A stretch of DNA of 37,577 nt from Paraburkholderia franconis (GCF_009362735.1 NZ_WHNP01000065.1:1-37577), one strand, 5' to 3'; counted from the first letter of the stretch, positions 7,749 through 16,642 are shown. Notes: a model not told the origin generated them from the letters alone. Translations and numbers: made by a program.

Positions 7749-9282
7749 TTGAGCCTCGCTCAAAGAAAATGAAACATGAAAACCATGGCTGGCCAAAACC
7801 GGTTAGGCAAGCCTAGGCTCCGTACTCGCACATTTCATAAAAGGTTTTCCCGTATTTTTCCCATAGGCGCTCCTGGACAATTAACTGTCGTTGACCGAGC
7901 TTTGGCCATGAAGTAGTTGCAACCAGAATCTATGTCGTAATCATTCGAATAATGTGCTTCCTCTTTTAATAATAAAAATGTCGAGGATTATTTAAGACGA
8001 TATGCCAGGCGGAGCGGCGCAACGAGTCGGCCGAAGTAATCCTGGATTGCTTAAATTCGGACAAGCAAATTCACCATCGCGCGCCGCCGGCCTGACGCCG
8101 GGCGCGGATTATTTGATGTCGACAGAGGTAAGTGTCGAAGTGCTCTTGAAGCAGCAAATTCCTATTAGGGATTGTTAGGCTTCTTTAAGCTTCGTCGAAT
8201 GCAATATAGGTCAAACACCGTTACCGAAAATTTCTTTTTTTACTTCTCCGATACCGGCGATGTTATGACCGAGCATTGCTATCCTTATTGTCTATAATCA
8301 TTGGTTTGGGCCGGTCGGGCTCGCCCCGGCACGCCGCGCCCAATGAAGCCAGACGGGGCGAACATTTCAGTCTGAGGCGCGCACGCTCGTAGCAACTCAT
8401 GGGAAAGATTAAGCTCGGAGCGCACCGTCGTGCTAAAGCCGATTGTGATGAGTGAACGAACAGCTCGGTGTGTTATCCGGCCTCTGCTGCCTGTCGCTGG
8501 GCGCTACATCTTCACACCTGCCGGCGTCCCCATGGCGCCCGCAATGAGCCGATGGCCATGGGAGAGCGCGCTCACGCGTCCGTAACTCGATGCCAAGGGC
8601 TGTGAGCTGGGGTTGCGATGCGAGCGCGGGAAGCATGAAGCGAGCGCGGCAAGTGCGGCCAGGCCTACCGGCAGCGGACGCGGCGCCGCGGGCAACCAAT
8701 CGAAAACCTCCCCACATCAAGAAGCAGGTCAAAACGCACAAGCCCGTGCGCGAGCGCGTCAGCTTTGTCAGCGCTGAAGACGCGTTTCAGTTATTCGAGG
8801 GAAACACTGGCGGTTTACCGTTTTCACGGGGAGGACTAAAGCGGCGTATGTCCTTGCGCTTCCGTTATTGAGACCCATTATGTGTGACGACAACGGCCTC
8901 CTACTGCAATATCTGGTCGTGACGCTGATGCATTCGATTCTCGTAGTCAGAGGGATGCGGAAATCCCGTCGCAGCTTGGTCGTTATGTCTGGTAAATCGC
9001 GAAGGCGTGGCCCGACCACGCACGGGGCACGCGGTACAAACACTGTCGAGACGTTCGCCCGGCCTCCACCGACGCGCAGGTCGGCTCAATTGTGCGCAAG
9101 CGCACTGAGGCCCTGCGGGGACCCACCTCACTATTGATTGTCGCCTTGGTCTTTGTGCCGTCCCTGTCTGGGCATCCATGCCACAACGCCAAGGTGGCAA
9201 TGCGGTCGGTGCCAGGAAGGTCTGTGCGCCGACGAGCCTATGTGGTCGCGCTTCTTTGAAAGCGAACGCAGGGAGCGTTTCC
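7749..9282. other. 1.5-kb gap including an AT-rich block
   Basis: No gene is supported. Bases about 7830-8300 are much richer in A+T than the rest of the window (runs such as TTTTAATAATAAAAATG and TTTCTTTTTTTACTTC). The segment 8430-9280 returns to high G+C but carries only short overlapping frames without ribosome-binding sites. The block could be the promoter region of the secreted protein, silenced foreign DNA, or the scar of a lost element. Confidence 0.4.
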
Positions 9283-9726
9283 ATGGACGCATCGACTCGA
9301 GCCTGGATTCAGGGGGCTTTGATTCGCGCAGCCCGCCAGCAGCTGCTCGTGAGGTATTCGGATTTTCACGCGCTCTTTGGTGATGCCGATTCATTGCGCC
9401 GGCGATTTGAATTGCTCGAGCAGGTTGTTCACGAACTGGCGGACCCCGCAGAGGCTGATTACGGCGCGCTGATGGCAAATGCGCAAGGTCTGCCTGGGCC
9501 GGAATTTTTTCGGCGCTATCGCGTACTTCGCGCAGACGAGTATGAAACGATTGTTGGTGGTAACGCGTACGCTCGTCCAAGGCTGACCCAAAGGACGGCA
9601 ATTGCGGTGAAGGAACGCCACCACGTCTACCTTCATGCAAGTCGTCACTGGTCGATAAGGCCAGACCTTCGCGCATGGACGCTGGAGTTGCCAGTCTCGC
9701 CAGATAGACGAGCAGGTGGGCCATGA
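9283..9726 (+). CDS. Hypothetical protein, 147 aa
   Basis: The start is the ATG at 9283 with GGGAG at 9271-9275; the frame is open upstream but starts there lack this support. The protein is predicted helical at the N-terminus ('TRAWIQGALIRAARQQLLVRY', 'SLRRRFELLEQVVHEL') and contains 'GLPGPEFFRRYRVLRADEY'. I do not recognise the family. Its TGA overlaps the ATG of the next gene (ATGA at 9723-9726), indicating translational coupling and suggesting the two products act together. Confidence 0.6.
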   Translation: MDASTRAWIQGALIRAARQQLLVRYSDFHALFGDADSLRRRFELLEQVVHELADPAEADYGALMANAQGLPGPEFFRRYRVLRADEYETIVGGNAYARPRLTQRTAIAVKERHHVYLHASRHWSIRPDLRAWTLELPVSPDRRAGGP

Positions 9727-10058
9727 AAACTCCAACAGAAGCGGACCTCGTCACGCTGCTGGTGGCACTGAGGGCCGAGGCCGGCAAATACGACGCTATC
9801 AGAGAGCTCAAAATGTCTGGGTGCACAGCGTTCACCGTGCATGGGCGGATAATGGCGTGCGCCGATGATAATCTGATTGCCCTCAAGCTCTCCGAACTTT
9901 CGGTGACCGCGCTACTGTACACACCGGGCAGCAGACGATTCCAGCGATATGGACGGGCCTCATTACGGCACTGGGTGGCCTTTGCGGAAACGAGTCCAGC
10001 ATTTGGTTCGCTCGGGCAGTTGTTCGAGGAGGCCGTAGCGTTTGCTCTGGAGTCGTAG
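9723..10058 (+). CDS. TfoX N-terminal-like small protein, 111 aa
   Basis: The pattern 'KMSGCTAFTVHGRIMACADDNLIALKLSE' followed by a 'YTPGSRRFQRYGRASLRHWVAF' segment resembles the TfoX/Sxy N-terminal domain (small, often regulatory or adaptor proteins). The usual glycine-rich 'MFGG' segment is degraded to 'MSGC'. The gene starts inside the stop codon of the upstream gene. It is the only recognisable member of the pair. The assignment is by pattern only, and a DUF1801/MmcQ-type fold is an alternative. Nothing recognisable lies between 10059 and 10203. Confidence 0.5.
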   Translation: MKTPTEADLVTLLVALRAEAGKYDAIRELKMSGCTAFTVHGRIMACADDNLIALKLSELSVTALLYTPGSRRFQRYGRASLRHWVAFAETSPAFGSLGQLFEEAVAFALES

Positions 10059-10203
10059 GGCGACAAGTGTTGACGAGCTCACGCCAGAGCGCACGGTGTG
10101 CATGCCGCGACACATACTTCGGCTCGTCGCTGCAGATACCGGCACTCCGGACTTGCCCAAACTCGCGGCGCAATTGACTGATTCTTTCGGTGCGGGGCGT
10201 ACC

Positions 10204-10500
10204 TTAAAGCGACGTTGTGAAGGCCGTCAACCACGCTGGACTTGCGGACAGCAGCAATGTCTCCAGAGACTTGTCCAACCCGGTGAGCGCGAGCACACCG
10301 AAGGCGATGAACACCATCCCGAGAACCGCTTTCCCGGCGGCTTCCGCAGCGCGCAGTCGACCTCGAAATCGCGATATGCAGGCCCGCGAAAGGAAACCGA
10401 GCATCGCCAGCGGAAGGCTCGCTCCGATGCCGAAGATGCCCATCAGCAATGCGATATTGCCGAGATTCTGGCCTTGAGCGGCGAGCGTACGGCCGAACAA
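10204..10500 (-). pseudogene. C-terminal fragment of a CcdA/DsbD-type membrane protein
   Basis: The frame contains two hydrophobic segments typical of the last transmembrane helices of CcdA-type cytochrome c biogenesis proteins: 'GNIALLMGIFGIGASLPLAM' and 'GKAVLGMVFIAFGVLALTGL'. The family has about six transmembrane segments, and the N-terminal Cys-containing helices are absent. The similarity stops abruptly near 10500, and the upstream bases do not continue the family in any frame. It is therefore a truncated remnant rather than a working electron carrier. Confidence 0.7.
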
Positions 10501-10663
10501 CGACTCGCGTTGAGTGTCCCGCCCGCCGGCTCAGGCGTCAAGTCATGGTGATATAGCTTCAACAGCAGATGGCTTCCTGCGGCACGTATCCGCGCTCGGG
10601 GAATGTCCCATCGCGATTAAATTTCCTGCACACCCTTGACCAATGATGGCTGGATTGGAATTG

Positions 10664-13174
10664 TCATCCTAGACGCGTCATGGCGCCGGGCAACGTTTGT
10701 TTCGTCGACCAGTAGTCCCGCCACGGGTCCTGGGTCTGAAAGCTCAGGTACTCGCGAGCAGTTAACACGGTCCACTGCGCGCCATCTTTGAGAGCGTCAA
10801 GCTGGTCCCACGATACTGGCATGGACACTGCCATGCCAGGCCGGGCACGCGCAGAAAAAGCGGCCACTGTCGTCTGCCCAGTCCCGTTGCGAAGGTAGTC
10901 GACAAATACCTTGCCTTTGCGATTCGAAGGTCCCGACGTTGCTGAAAATCGCTCGGGAATAAATTTGGCAAGGTGCCGGACGACCGCCCGGGAGAATCCC
11001 TTCACGATGTCGTAGTCAGCCTTTGGCGTCAGGGGCACGACGATGTGCAGCCCCTTGCCGCCGCTCGTCTTAAGCCATGCCATGAGCCCCAGTTCAGTCA
11101 GTAGCGTGTGAACCAGAAGCGCTGCTTCGAGCATGTGCTTCCACTTCAGTTCTTCCCCGGGGTCCAGGTCGAAGACGACCCTGTCAGGCTTGAAGAGATG
11201 CTTGACCGTTGAGTTCCACGTATGGAACTCGACGACATTCATCTGGGCTGCCGACATGAGTGCATCGAGCGTGTCTACGGACAGCAATGAGGGATGCCCG
11301 GGCCACAATTCCGGATTGCGTTCCTTCAGACCTGGCATCCTGGTGGTCTCCGGATGCTTCTGAAAGAACAATTCTCCGGCAATGCCGGCTGGCGCGCGCA
11401 CCATCGAAAGTGGACGGTCCTTCAGGTGGGGCAGCATCCATTCTGCAACGCTCTCGTAGTAGCGGACCAGGTCGAGCTTGGTGAAGCCGGTCGTGGCGTC
11501 AATCACCCTCTCAGGGTGGGTTACCTTGACAGTCGACACTGGTTTGGACGCTAACGTCTTCGCAGCTTCGCGGACAATGTCGTTCGCCGGTTTGTCGAGG
11601 CGCAAGCCTTTGAAGGAAGCCTGTCGCACAACACCGTCAGAGGTCCACGCAGCAAACTCGACCTCCGCGACCAGCACCGGCCGGACCCAGCGCTCGCTGC
11701 CCGCCTCGCGTCTGGACCAGCGCCGTGACTTCGCAGCGGTGACATCAAATGGTGCAGAAGGCATTTCAAGCGGGGTGAGGCGGGTCCACAGGTCACGGGC
11801 GGTCCGGGCATCCCAGCCAGTGCCGACGCTGCCAGCATCGCAGAGTTTCCCATCGGTGTGGTATCCCAGTAGCAAGCTGCCAACCTCCCCGGGCGCACCG
11901 CTTCTATTGGTGAAGCCACAGACAACAAACTCCTGGCGCAGCCTGCACTTCGCCTTTAACCATGTCTGCGATTTTCCGGAGACATACGGCGCATTGCGCC
12001 GTTTGAAGACGAGACCTTCCAGTCCCAGTTCACCGGCAGCCCGGAATACCTGTGCTGGCGGCGCCAGAAAGTCTTCGCTGAAACGAATCCGCTCGCCCGC
12101 GTCTTCCAGAAGTTGCTTGAGAAGGTCGCGCCTAGAGCTCACCGGTACCTTCCGCAGGTCCTGTCCATCCAGGTACATCAGGTCAAACAGGAAGTAGGAG
12201 ATGCTCTCGTTGGGAGCTCCGTCAATAGCATTCTGCAAAGCGGCGAAATCAGGAATTCCATCCTTGAGCACAACGATTTCGCCATCCAGCCACGTACTTG
12301 AGACGTTGAGCTGTTCAACCGCGGCGGCCAGACTCGTCAGTTTTTTCGTCCAGTCATGCCCGCCACTGGTGAAAAGTCGTACGCGCCCCTTGTCGATACG
12401 TGCGAGGATTCGATAGCCATCAAACTTCGTCTCAACTATCCAGTCGCCTCCCGTCGGCAGGGATGCTGCCAGGCTCGCGCGTTGCGGCTCGAGCTTTACG
12501 GGCATTGGAGCCGGCGCGGCCGCTGTGAGGTCAATGTTGGAACCAGCACCAGGCAATGGTCGTAAGGACTTGGGTTCGCGCTCCTCTACGAGCCCAAGGG
12601 GTTTGCCGATGACACTGTCAGGTAGCGCCTTGATGACATCGTATTGCGCGAGCGGTTGCGCCCACTCGTCGTGTTTCTTGAAAAGCATCCACTGGTCCTG
12701 CCGGTCTTCCGGCTTCGCAATTCGCACCAGCTCCCACATGCCGGCGAGCTTTTCGCCGTGAAGTCTGAAGACGAGCTTGCCGGCTTTCATCCCCTCGCGC
12801 GGGTCGCCGACTGGGTCCCAGGTCCCACGGTCCCACACCAGAACGGTGCCGGCCCCGTACTGCTTTGGCGGGATAGTGCCTTCGAAGCTCGCATATTCAA
12901 CCGGATGGTCTTCGACGTGAATCGCCATCCTTTTTTCCTTGTGGTCGTAGCAGGGTCCTTTCGGTACAGCCCACGACAGCAAGACGCCGTCGAGTTCAAG
13001 CCGAAAGTCATAATGCAGCCGGCCTGACCAATGCTTTTGGACAACAAAGACCAGACCCAGGTCGTCAGCCGACGAGGTTCCAGCTGCTGGTGCGGGCTCC
13101 GGCGTGACGTGAAAGTCACGCTTTTTCCGATAATTGGACAGCGAGGAACGTGTCCGGTCAGGAATGGCGGGCAT
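10664..13174 (-). CDS. ligD: DNA ligase D (non-homologous end-joining ligase/polymerase), 836 aa
   Basis: Three domains are readable in order. The 3'-phosphoesterase domain (about 20-180) has 'FHVTPEP', 'QKHWSGRLHYDFRLEL' and 'EDHPVEYASFEGTIP'. The ATP-dependent ligase domain (about 225-545) has the adenylated lysine at 250 in ETKFDGYRIL and the motif 'EGLVFKRRNAPY'. The primase-like polymerase domain (about 550-836) has 'VVFDLDPGE' (Asp669/Asp671), 'KTSGGKGLHI' and 'VFVDYLRN' (Asp759). In bacterial end joining LigD works with Ku on double-strand breaks; no ku gene is in this window. The length and domain order are normal for Burkholderia/Pseudomonas LigD. The ATG at 13174 fits the family N-terminus. 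It appears intact and monocistronic. Confidence 0.97.
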   Translation of the reverse strand: MPAIPDRTRSSLSNYRKKRDFHVTPEPAPAAGTSSADDLGLVFVVQKHWSGRLHYDFRLELDGVLLSWAVPKGPCYDHKEKRMAIHVEDHPVEYASFEGTIPPKQYGAGTVLVWDRGTWDPVGDPREGMKAGKLVFRLHGEKLAGMWELVRIAKPEDRQDQWMLFKKHDEWAQPLAQYDVIKALPDSVIGKPLGLVEEREPKSLRPLPGAGSNIDLTAAAPAPMPVKLEPQRASLAASLPTGGDWIVETKFDGYRILARIDKGRVRLFTSGGHDWTKKLTSLAAAVEQLNVSSTWLDGEIVVLKDGIPDFAALQNAIDGAPNESISYFLFDLMYLDGQDLRKVPVSSRRDLLKQLLEDAGERIRFSEDFLAPPAQVFRAAGELGLEGLVFKRRNAPYVSGKSQTWLKAKCRLRQEFVVCGFTNRSGAPGEVGSLLLGYHTDGKLCDAGSVGTGWDARTARDLWTRLTPLEMPSAPFDVTAAKSRRWSRREAGSERWVRPVLVAEVEFAAWTSDGVVRQASFKGLRLDKPANDIVREAAKTLASKPVSTVKVTHPERVIDATTGFTKLDLVRYYESVAEWMLPHLKDRPLSMVRAPAGIAGELFFQKHPETTRMPGLKERNPELWPGHPSLLSVDTLDALMSAAQMNVVEFHTWNSTVKHLFKPDRVVFDLDPGEELKWKHMLEAALLVHTLLTELGLMAWLKTSGGKGLHIVVPLTPKADYDIVKGFSRAVVRHLAKFIPERFSATSGPSNRKGKVFVDYLRNGTGQTTVAAFSARARPGMAVSMPVSWDQLDALKDGAQWTVLTAREYLSFQTQDPWRDYWSTKQTLPGAMTRLG

Positions 13175-13436
13175 GACTTCAGTTTAGGACCTCAGGTGCT
13201 GAGTTGTCCGCAGGACCCTCGCGTATTGGCGGGCACGACATAACGGTTGCTCTGGCTCAGGCATCCATGTCGGCCGGAAGAGCGTCTCCGACGGCTGCTC
13301 CTCGCGCTCGTCAGCCTCGGCCCACTGCGGGCCTCACCGCCGCCGTTGGCGGCGCGTCGGTGGACATCCGCTCCCAAGCGCCAAGAGGCACAATGGATGC
13401 TCGATGACGTGCATGCTCATGCTGAGAGGTGAAGAC

Positions 13437-13679
13437 ATGAAAGCAGAGAACTACCTGAACCCGAAAACCCGGGATGAGCACGTCGCGCGATACATCACCC
13501 AAGGATTGCACGCGCTGTCCGTGCACTCGGGGATGCGAGCACTGTCTGAAGGAGAAGAAATCGAGCTCGATTTCGCGCCTGAGATATATGCTCTGACGCG
13601 AGCTCTCGAACTGCTTGGAGTCGACACATCCGAGCCGATTCACTTCAGTTTTCCAGACCAGCCGCCACCACGAACATGA
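13437..13679 (+). CDS. Small hypothetical protein, 80 aa
   Basis: The ATG at 13437 lies after GAGAGGTGAAGAC, a good ribosome-binding site. The peptide MKAENYLNPKTRDEHVARYI continues as a probably helical, acidic protein ('LSEGEEIELDFAPEIYALTRAL') and ends in a proline-rich tail. There is no signal peptide or membrane segment. I do not recognise the family. Composition and ribosome-binding site favour a real gene. Confidence 0.55.
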   Translation: MKAENYLNPKTRDEHVARYITQGLHALSVHSGMRALSEGEEIELDFAPEIYALTRALELLGVDTSEPIHFSFPDQPPPRT

Positions 13680-13905
13680 TTCGCTTAAACGGCATCTCCA
13701 CGACCTGCATATCACTTTGTGATGTTCGCCCTGCGTGCGCGGCGAGCTGATAACTCAAAGCCCCGCCTTCGTCTGGAACTGCTTTCGTGAGGAGCGGCGA
13801 GCCTCACCATATGTTCGATGTCCAACGGATACGGCGAGTCAGCCATCTTGCCGTGGCGGCCTTGTGGCACGATTGCAGCACGTGAGCTTCCTGCGAGTCC
13901 GGAAT

Positions 13906-14649
13906 ATGAACAACGATGCGCTGACAATTGCCTCCTGGTGCCACAGTTTCCTGCCGCTTGAATCAGCTTATCTGGGAGACGAATACTACTACCAGAGCTT
14001 GCCCCTGTGCCTCATCGACGCTGTCTTCTCCATACGAACGCAATATAAAGCCGCGCAAAACGTTGTCTCGAGATACTGTCGACACTTTGAGTTGCGCCAG
14101 TTTCGGGAAGGTCGGACATCAACGCCGCCGCCTCGCGAGCAGCAGGAGTCCATCAGCTCGTTTCTCACGCACTATGAAGAGCTTGGGGTCGGAGGTATGA
14201 CTGAGGACGTCTTCAACAACCGGCAACAGTTGCCTGCTGGCAGCGGCGTCCTGAAGTCCGAGCTCGCGATGGAATTTGGCTATGTCCTGGTAGACAACGA
14301 CATTCAGTATTTCGAGGACGTCACCCCGGGCCTGGTGGACAAGGAAAAGCTCGAGCGGGAAATTCAGCGCGCATCGAGGCAGAAAATGCACGCGCTGCTG
14401 AAATATTTCTGGATGCTAGCCGGGCATGATGACCTCGCAAAACCGGACCAGTGGGTCCTGGAATTCCTCACACTCACACTACGGCGAACCGTCACTGCGC
14501 GCGAAGTTCAAGCCCTGCTTACGGAAGCGACCGACTATCTCCGACCTTCGTTTCCCCAGATGACGGTTCGTCTTCTGGACCATGAAATCTGGAAGTATCA
14601 GCGCGACCTGCCCCGGACGCGCGCAATGCCACAGAGCACCTGGCGATGA
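13906..14649 (+). CDS. Hypothetical helical protein, possibly helix-hairpin-helix-like, 247 aa
   Basis: The ATG at 13906 was chosen because coding-like composition and the hydrophobic core begin there (MNNDALTIASWCHSFLPL); the frame is open back to 13735 without family-like sequence. 'LPLCLIDAVFSIRTQYKAAQ' followed by 'VVSRYC' and the C-terminal 'LLDHEIWKYQRDLP' recall uncharacterised helical proteins distantly like the helix-hairpin-helix DNA-glycosylase fold. The catalytic Lys/Asp of that fold cannot be placed with confidence. It is soluble and monocistronic, and the function is unknown. Confidence 0.6.
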   Translation: MNNDALTIASWCHSFLPLESAYLGDEYYYQSLPLCLIDAVFSIRTQYKAAQNVVSRYCRHFELRQFREGRTSTPPPREQQESISSFLTHYEELGVGGMTEDVFNNRQQLPAGSGVLKSELAMEFGYVLVDNDIQYFEDVTPGLVDKEKLEREIQRASRQKMHALLKYFWMLAGHDDLAKPDQWVLEFLTLTLRRTVTAREVQALLTEATDYLRPSFPQMTVRLLDHEIWKYQRDLPRTRAMPQSTWR

Positions 14650-14727
14650 CTTATGATAATCGGCGGCAACCGCATATAGCAGTTGACTTGGTTCGCGCAA
14701 GTCGTGGTTCTCGACCCACGCACGGCA

Positions 14728-14895
14728 CTAGGAGAGGCCCGACCATTCTGCTTCGTCTTCGGTATCGAAAACGCCGAGGACTCCGCATCGACAAGCTTTG
14801 ATTCCCGGTCGGCCCGCAGAGCGTTCGGTGCATGTGAGGATTCCGGTGTCGGTGTCGGGCTCAAAGTGCTTCGTAGCGCGCGACGACCAGGTCAT
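14728..14895 (-). CDS. Possible 55-aa protein coupled to the HTH gene
   Basis: An ATG at 14895-14893 overlaps the TGA of the upstream HTH protein (ATGA, 14895-14892) and opens 55 codons ending in TAG at 14730-14728. The peptide starts MTWSSRATKHFEPDTDTG and ends 'FDTEDEAEWSGLS', with three Cys in the middle. The stop-start overlap is what a two-gene module would show, but no family is recognised and the frame is short. Chance overlap remains possible. Confidence 0.35.
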   Translation of the reverse strand: MTWSSRATKHFEPDTDTGILTCTERSAGRPGIKACRCGVLGVFDTEDEAEWSGLS

Positions 14896-15287
14896 TCTTC
14901 GTCGGATGTCGATGCGTTATAGGCCTCTATTGCGGCCTCGCGGGTCGCCCAATACTCCAGCACCGATGCCTTCGTGACGAATCGGTCGCTCCCCTTTTCA
15001 TGATGGAGTTCCAGTTTCCCTTGCTCCAGCAGCTTCGAGATGTGCGGGCGGGACACGAATAGCAGGGTCGCCGCCTCGGCGATGGACAGGAAGTCGTCGG
15101 TATCATGCCGCCATGCGGGATGCCGGCTCAGAACGTCAACGAGTATTGCCTCCACGCCGACGGAGAGCTCGCGCCGAACGTCAGAAGGCAGACTGGCCCC
15201 AACACGCCTGAACATCTCGTCCATACGTACGCGCGCGAGCTGCACCGCGTCTGCAATTGATGGCGAAATTTTCCCGTCTGTCGACAT
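14892..15287 (-). CDS. Excisionase-type helix-turn-helix DNA-binding protein, 131 aa
   Basis: The C-terminal domain (about residues 66-113) reads 'FLSIAEAATLLFVSRPHISK' followed by 'LLEQGKLELHHEKGSDRFV', the MerR/excisionase-like winged HTH. The N-terminal half (20-60) is helical and may mediate dimerisation. Proteins of this layout are often antitoxins or regulators of mobile elements, frequently next to a PIN-domain toxin; no PIN gene is visible here. The ATG at 15287 has GGGAG upstream (about 8 bases), so the longer frame from 15626 is rejected. It is possibly autoregulated through its own promoter facing 15387. Confidence 0.75.
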   Translation of the reverse strand: MSTDGKISPSIADAVQLARVRMDEMFRRVGASLPSDVRRELSVGVEAILVDVLSRHPAWRHDTDDFLSIAEAATLLFVSRPHISKLLEQGKLELHHEKGSDRFVTKASVLEYWATREAAIEAYNASTSDEE

Positions 15288-15386
15288 ATTGGCTCCCGGG
15301 CGGGGGGTAGAGATTGAGTGTAGCCCCTTTGCGAAGACACCGAAACGCCCCAGCTGCGCCCGTCGCAATCCGAACTGGAGGGGCCC

Positions 15387-15830
15387 ATGAAATCGAACCG
15401 CTTTTGTCTTGCCTGTGGCAACGCATTTGTGCCGCTGCTGCATGTTCCCCGTCAGCGATATTGCTCCTCGAAGGCGTGCCAGCGCGCCCGCCGACGCGAC
15501 TGGCAGCGCAACCGGCTCCGTATCGACAGCGACTATCGCGACAATCAGGCCCGTGCCCAGGCGAAATGGCGCGCAGGCCACTCGAGCTACTGGCGCGAAT
15601 ATCGAGTTGCGCATCCGGCGTATCACGAGCGCGACCGCAGTATGCAGCGGTCGCGCAATGCGCGACGGAGATTAAGGCCAATTGCAAGGATGGACGTCAT
15701 GAGGCTCACCGGGCCACTGGGCTCCGGGTTCTACGTGCTGACTCACGCGCATGACGCTGGCGCTGCAAAAATGGACGCGTGGACCGTTCACATAGCCGTG
15801 CTGTCTGCACCGACAGCGCCGCCTTGGTGA
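15387..15830 (+). CDS. Zinc-ribbon-like basic protein, 147 aa
   Basis: The N-terminus has FCLACGNAF and then YCSSKACQRARRRDWQRN. The CxxC plus CxxxxC arrangement can form a zinc knuckle, followed by a strongly basic helical region (about 30-100) rich in Arg and Gln. Similar Cys-plus-basic proteins are common on plasmids and islands of proteobacteria and are presumed nucleic-acid binding, but they have no established function. GGAGG lies just before the ATG at 15387. The gene is divergent from the HTH gene with a 99-base gap, so the two may share a control region. Confidence 0.65.
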   Translation: MKSNRFCLACGNAFVPLLHVPRQRYCSSKACQRARRRDWQRNRLRIDSDYRDNQARAQAKWRAGHSSYWREYRVAHPAYHERDRSMQRSRNARRRLRPIARMDVMRLTGPLGSGFYVLTHAHDAGAAKMDAWTVHIAVLSAPTAPPW

Positions 15831-16135
15831 TTGCAAAGAGATGACTTGATACGCATTGGTGTCGGGCCTGCTACCTTCGCCTTGTCACCGTCCGTTTTCG
15901 AACGCGACCTTCTGATGTGAAGCCGCGACGCTCGCATCTGGCGCTCACAAGCCCACGCCGAAGAACTCGACCCTGTCGGTGACGCCATGGTCCAGCGCCG
16001 TGCCGGAATATTCCCGCGCGTAAATCTGGCGCCCTGGGGTGGGTTCTTGGTTGGATTTTTGGGTGGGTTCGCGCAGGCTGCGCAGAGCGCGGACAGGACG
16101 AACGCGGCACCGGCCGCGCGCAATTTCCGAACCAT
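15788..16135 (-). pseudogene. Probable frameshifted lipoprotein gene
   Basis: The frame begins MVRKLRAAGAAFVLSALCAACANPP, a convincing lipoprotein signal with lipobox CAAC. After 'KNPTKNPPQG' the same frame turns into low-complexity basic sequence, while another frame carries the more protein-like 'IYAREYSGTALDHGVTDR' and 'VEFFGVGL', and a third frame then gives 'GLVSARCERRGFTSEGRV'. I read this as a lipoprotein gene with at least two frameshifts. It lies 32 bases after the gene at 16168-16626 on the same strand, so it was probably the last gene of that operon. If the frames are real as they stand, the product is a 115-aa lipoprotein. Confidence 0.45.
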
Positions 16136-16167
16136 GGCGCTCACGACCACCGCTTTCACGAACTGTC

Positions 16168-16626
16168 TCACTGGCCGCCTATCAGCCGGCGCAGCCATGA
16201 ACCGCGAGGCGCGCGGGTGGCGTTCTTGTAGGCCTCCCACAACCTGGGCGACGGCCAGGTCGACGCCCGCGGAAGCAACTCCAGCATAGCCGCCCGTATA
16301 TGAGGTGCGTCACATAGCGCCCACTGCTCCGCGAAATCACCGAACCATTCGTCCATCGTGTAGGTGTCGTCATATCCGCGCAGGTTGACGGTTCCGGTGT
16401 AGCCGTCACGGACCAGGTCCATGACGTTGGGCAGTTCGTTGAGCGTCTGCTGGTAAGCACTCTCGAGGTCGAGCACCGGCCAGCGCTCCTGGATTGGATA
16501 GCTTGCACAGAGCGCGCGCACCCGCGCGTCGACGCTCGCACGCACCGCTGGCGTGTCAACGCGTGGATTGATTTTCTGCTCGCGCAGTGCTGCGAAGAAC
16601 TCCTGGACTGTCAACCGGTCGGCCAT
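16168..16626 (-). CDS. Hypothetical protein, 152 aa
   Basis: The start is the ATG at 16626, with AGAGGGG upstream. The protein is rich in Trp, Asp and Arg ('ERWPVLDLESAYQQTLNELP', 'DDTYTMDEWFGDFAEQWAL', 'GSWLRRLIGGQ'), soluble and without a signal peptide. I do not recognise a named family. A frameshifted copy survives at 4142-4455, so the gene was duplicated in this replicon. Its operon partners are the HEPN-like gene upstream (16-base gap) and the lipoprotein remnant downstream. The arrangement would suit an effector/immunity or defence accessory cluster, but nothing here proves that. Confidence 0.65.
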   Translation of the reverse strand: MADRLTVQEFFAALREQKINPRVDTPAVRASVDARVRALCASYPIQERWPVLDLESAYQQTLNELPNVMDLVRDGYTGTVNLRGYDDTYTMDEWFGDFAEQWALCDAPHIRAAMLELLPRASTWPSPRLWEAYKNATRAPRGSWLRRLIGGQ

Positions 16627-16642
16627 CGGCTGCCCCTCTTGG

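Noticed and set aside
8433..8871. Overlapping small frames on both strands
   Set aside because: They lack ribosome-binding sites, are Arg/Ala-rich and resemble no family. One has a short hydrophobic run, but it is not a convincing signal peptide.
9131..10066. 311-codon open frame on the minus strand
   Set aside because: It is fully antisense to the coupled pair 9283-9726/9723-10058, which has ribosome-binding sites and domain similarity. The translation is low in hydrophobic structure and rich in Ser/Arg, typical of a shadow frame.
10042..10551. 169-codon open frame on the plus strand
   Set aside because: Most of it is antisense to the CcdA fragment. Its first 50 codons look slightly protein-like but lack a start signal and any known family.
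11478..12197. 239-codon open frame on the plus strand
   Set aside because: It is antisense to ligD, whose domains cover this stretch completely. There is no ribosome-binding site or recognisable family.
14683..14922. 79-codon plus-strand frame between two genes
   Set aside because: It has no ribosome-binding site, no family, and overlaps the 3' end of the HTH gene antisense.
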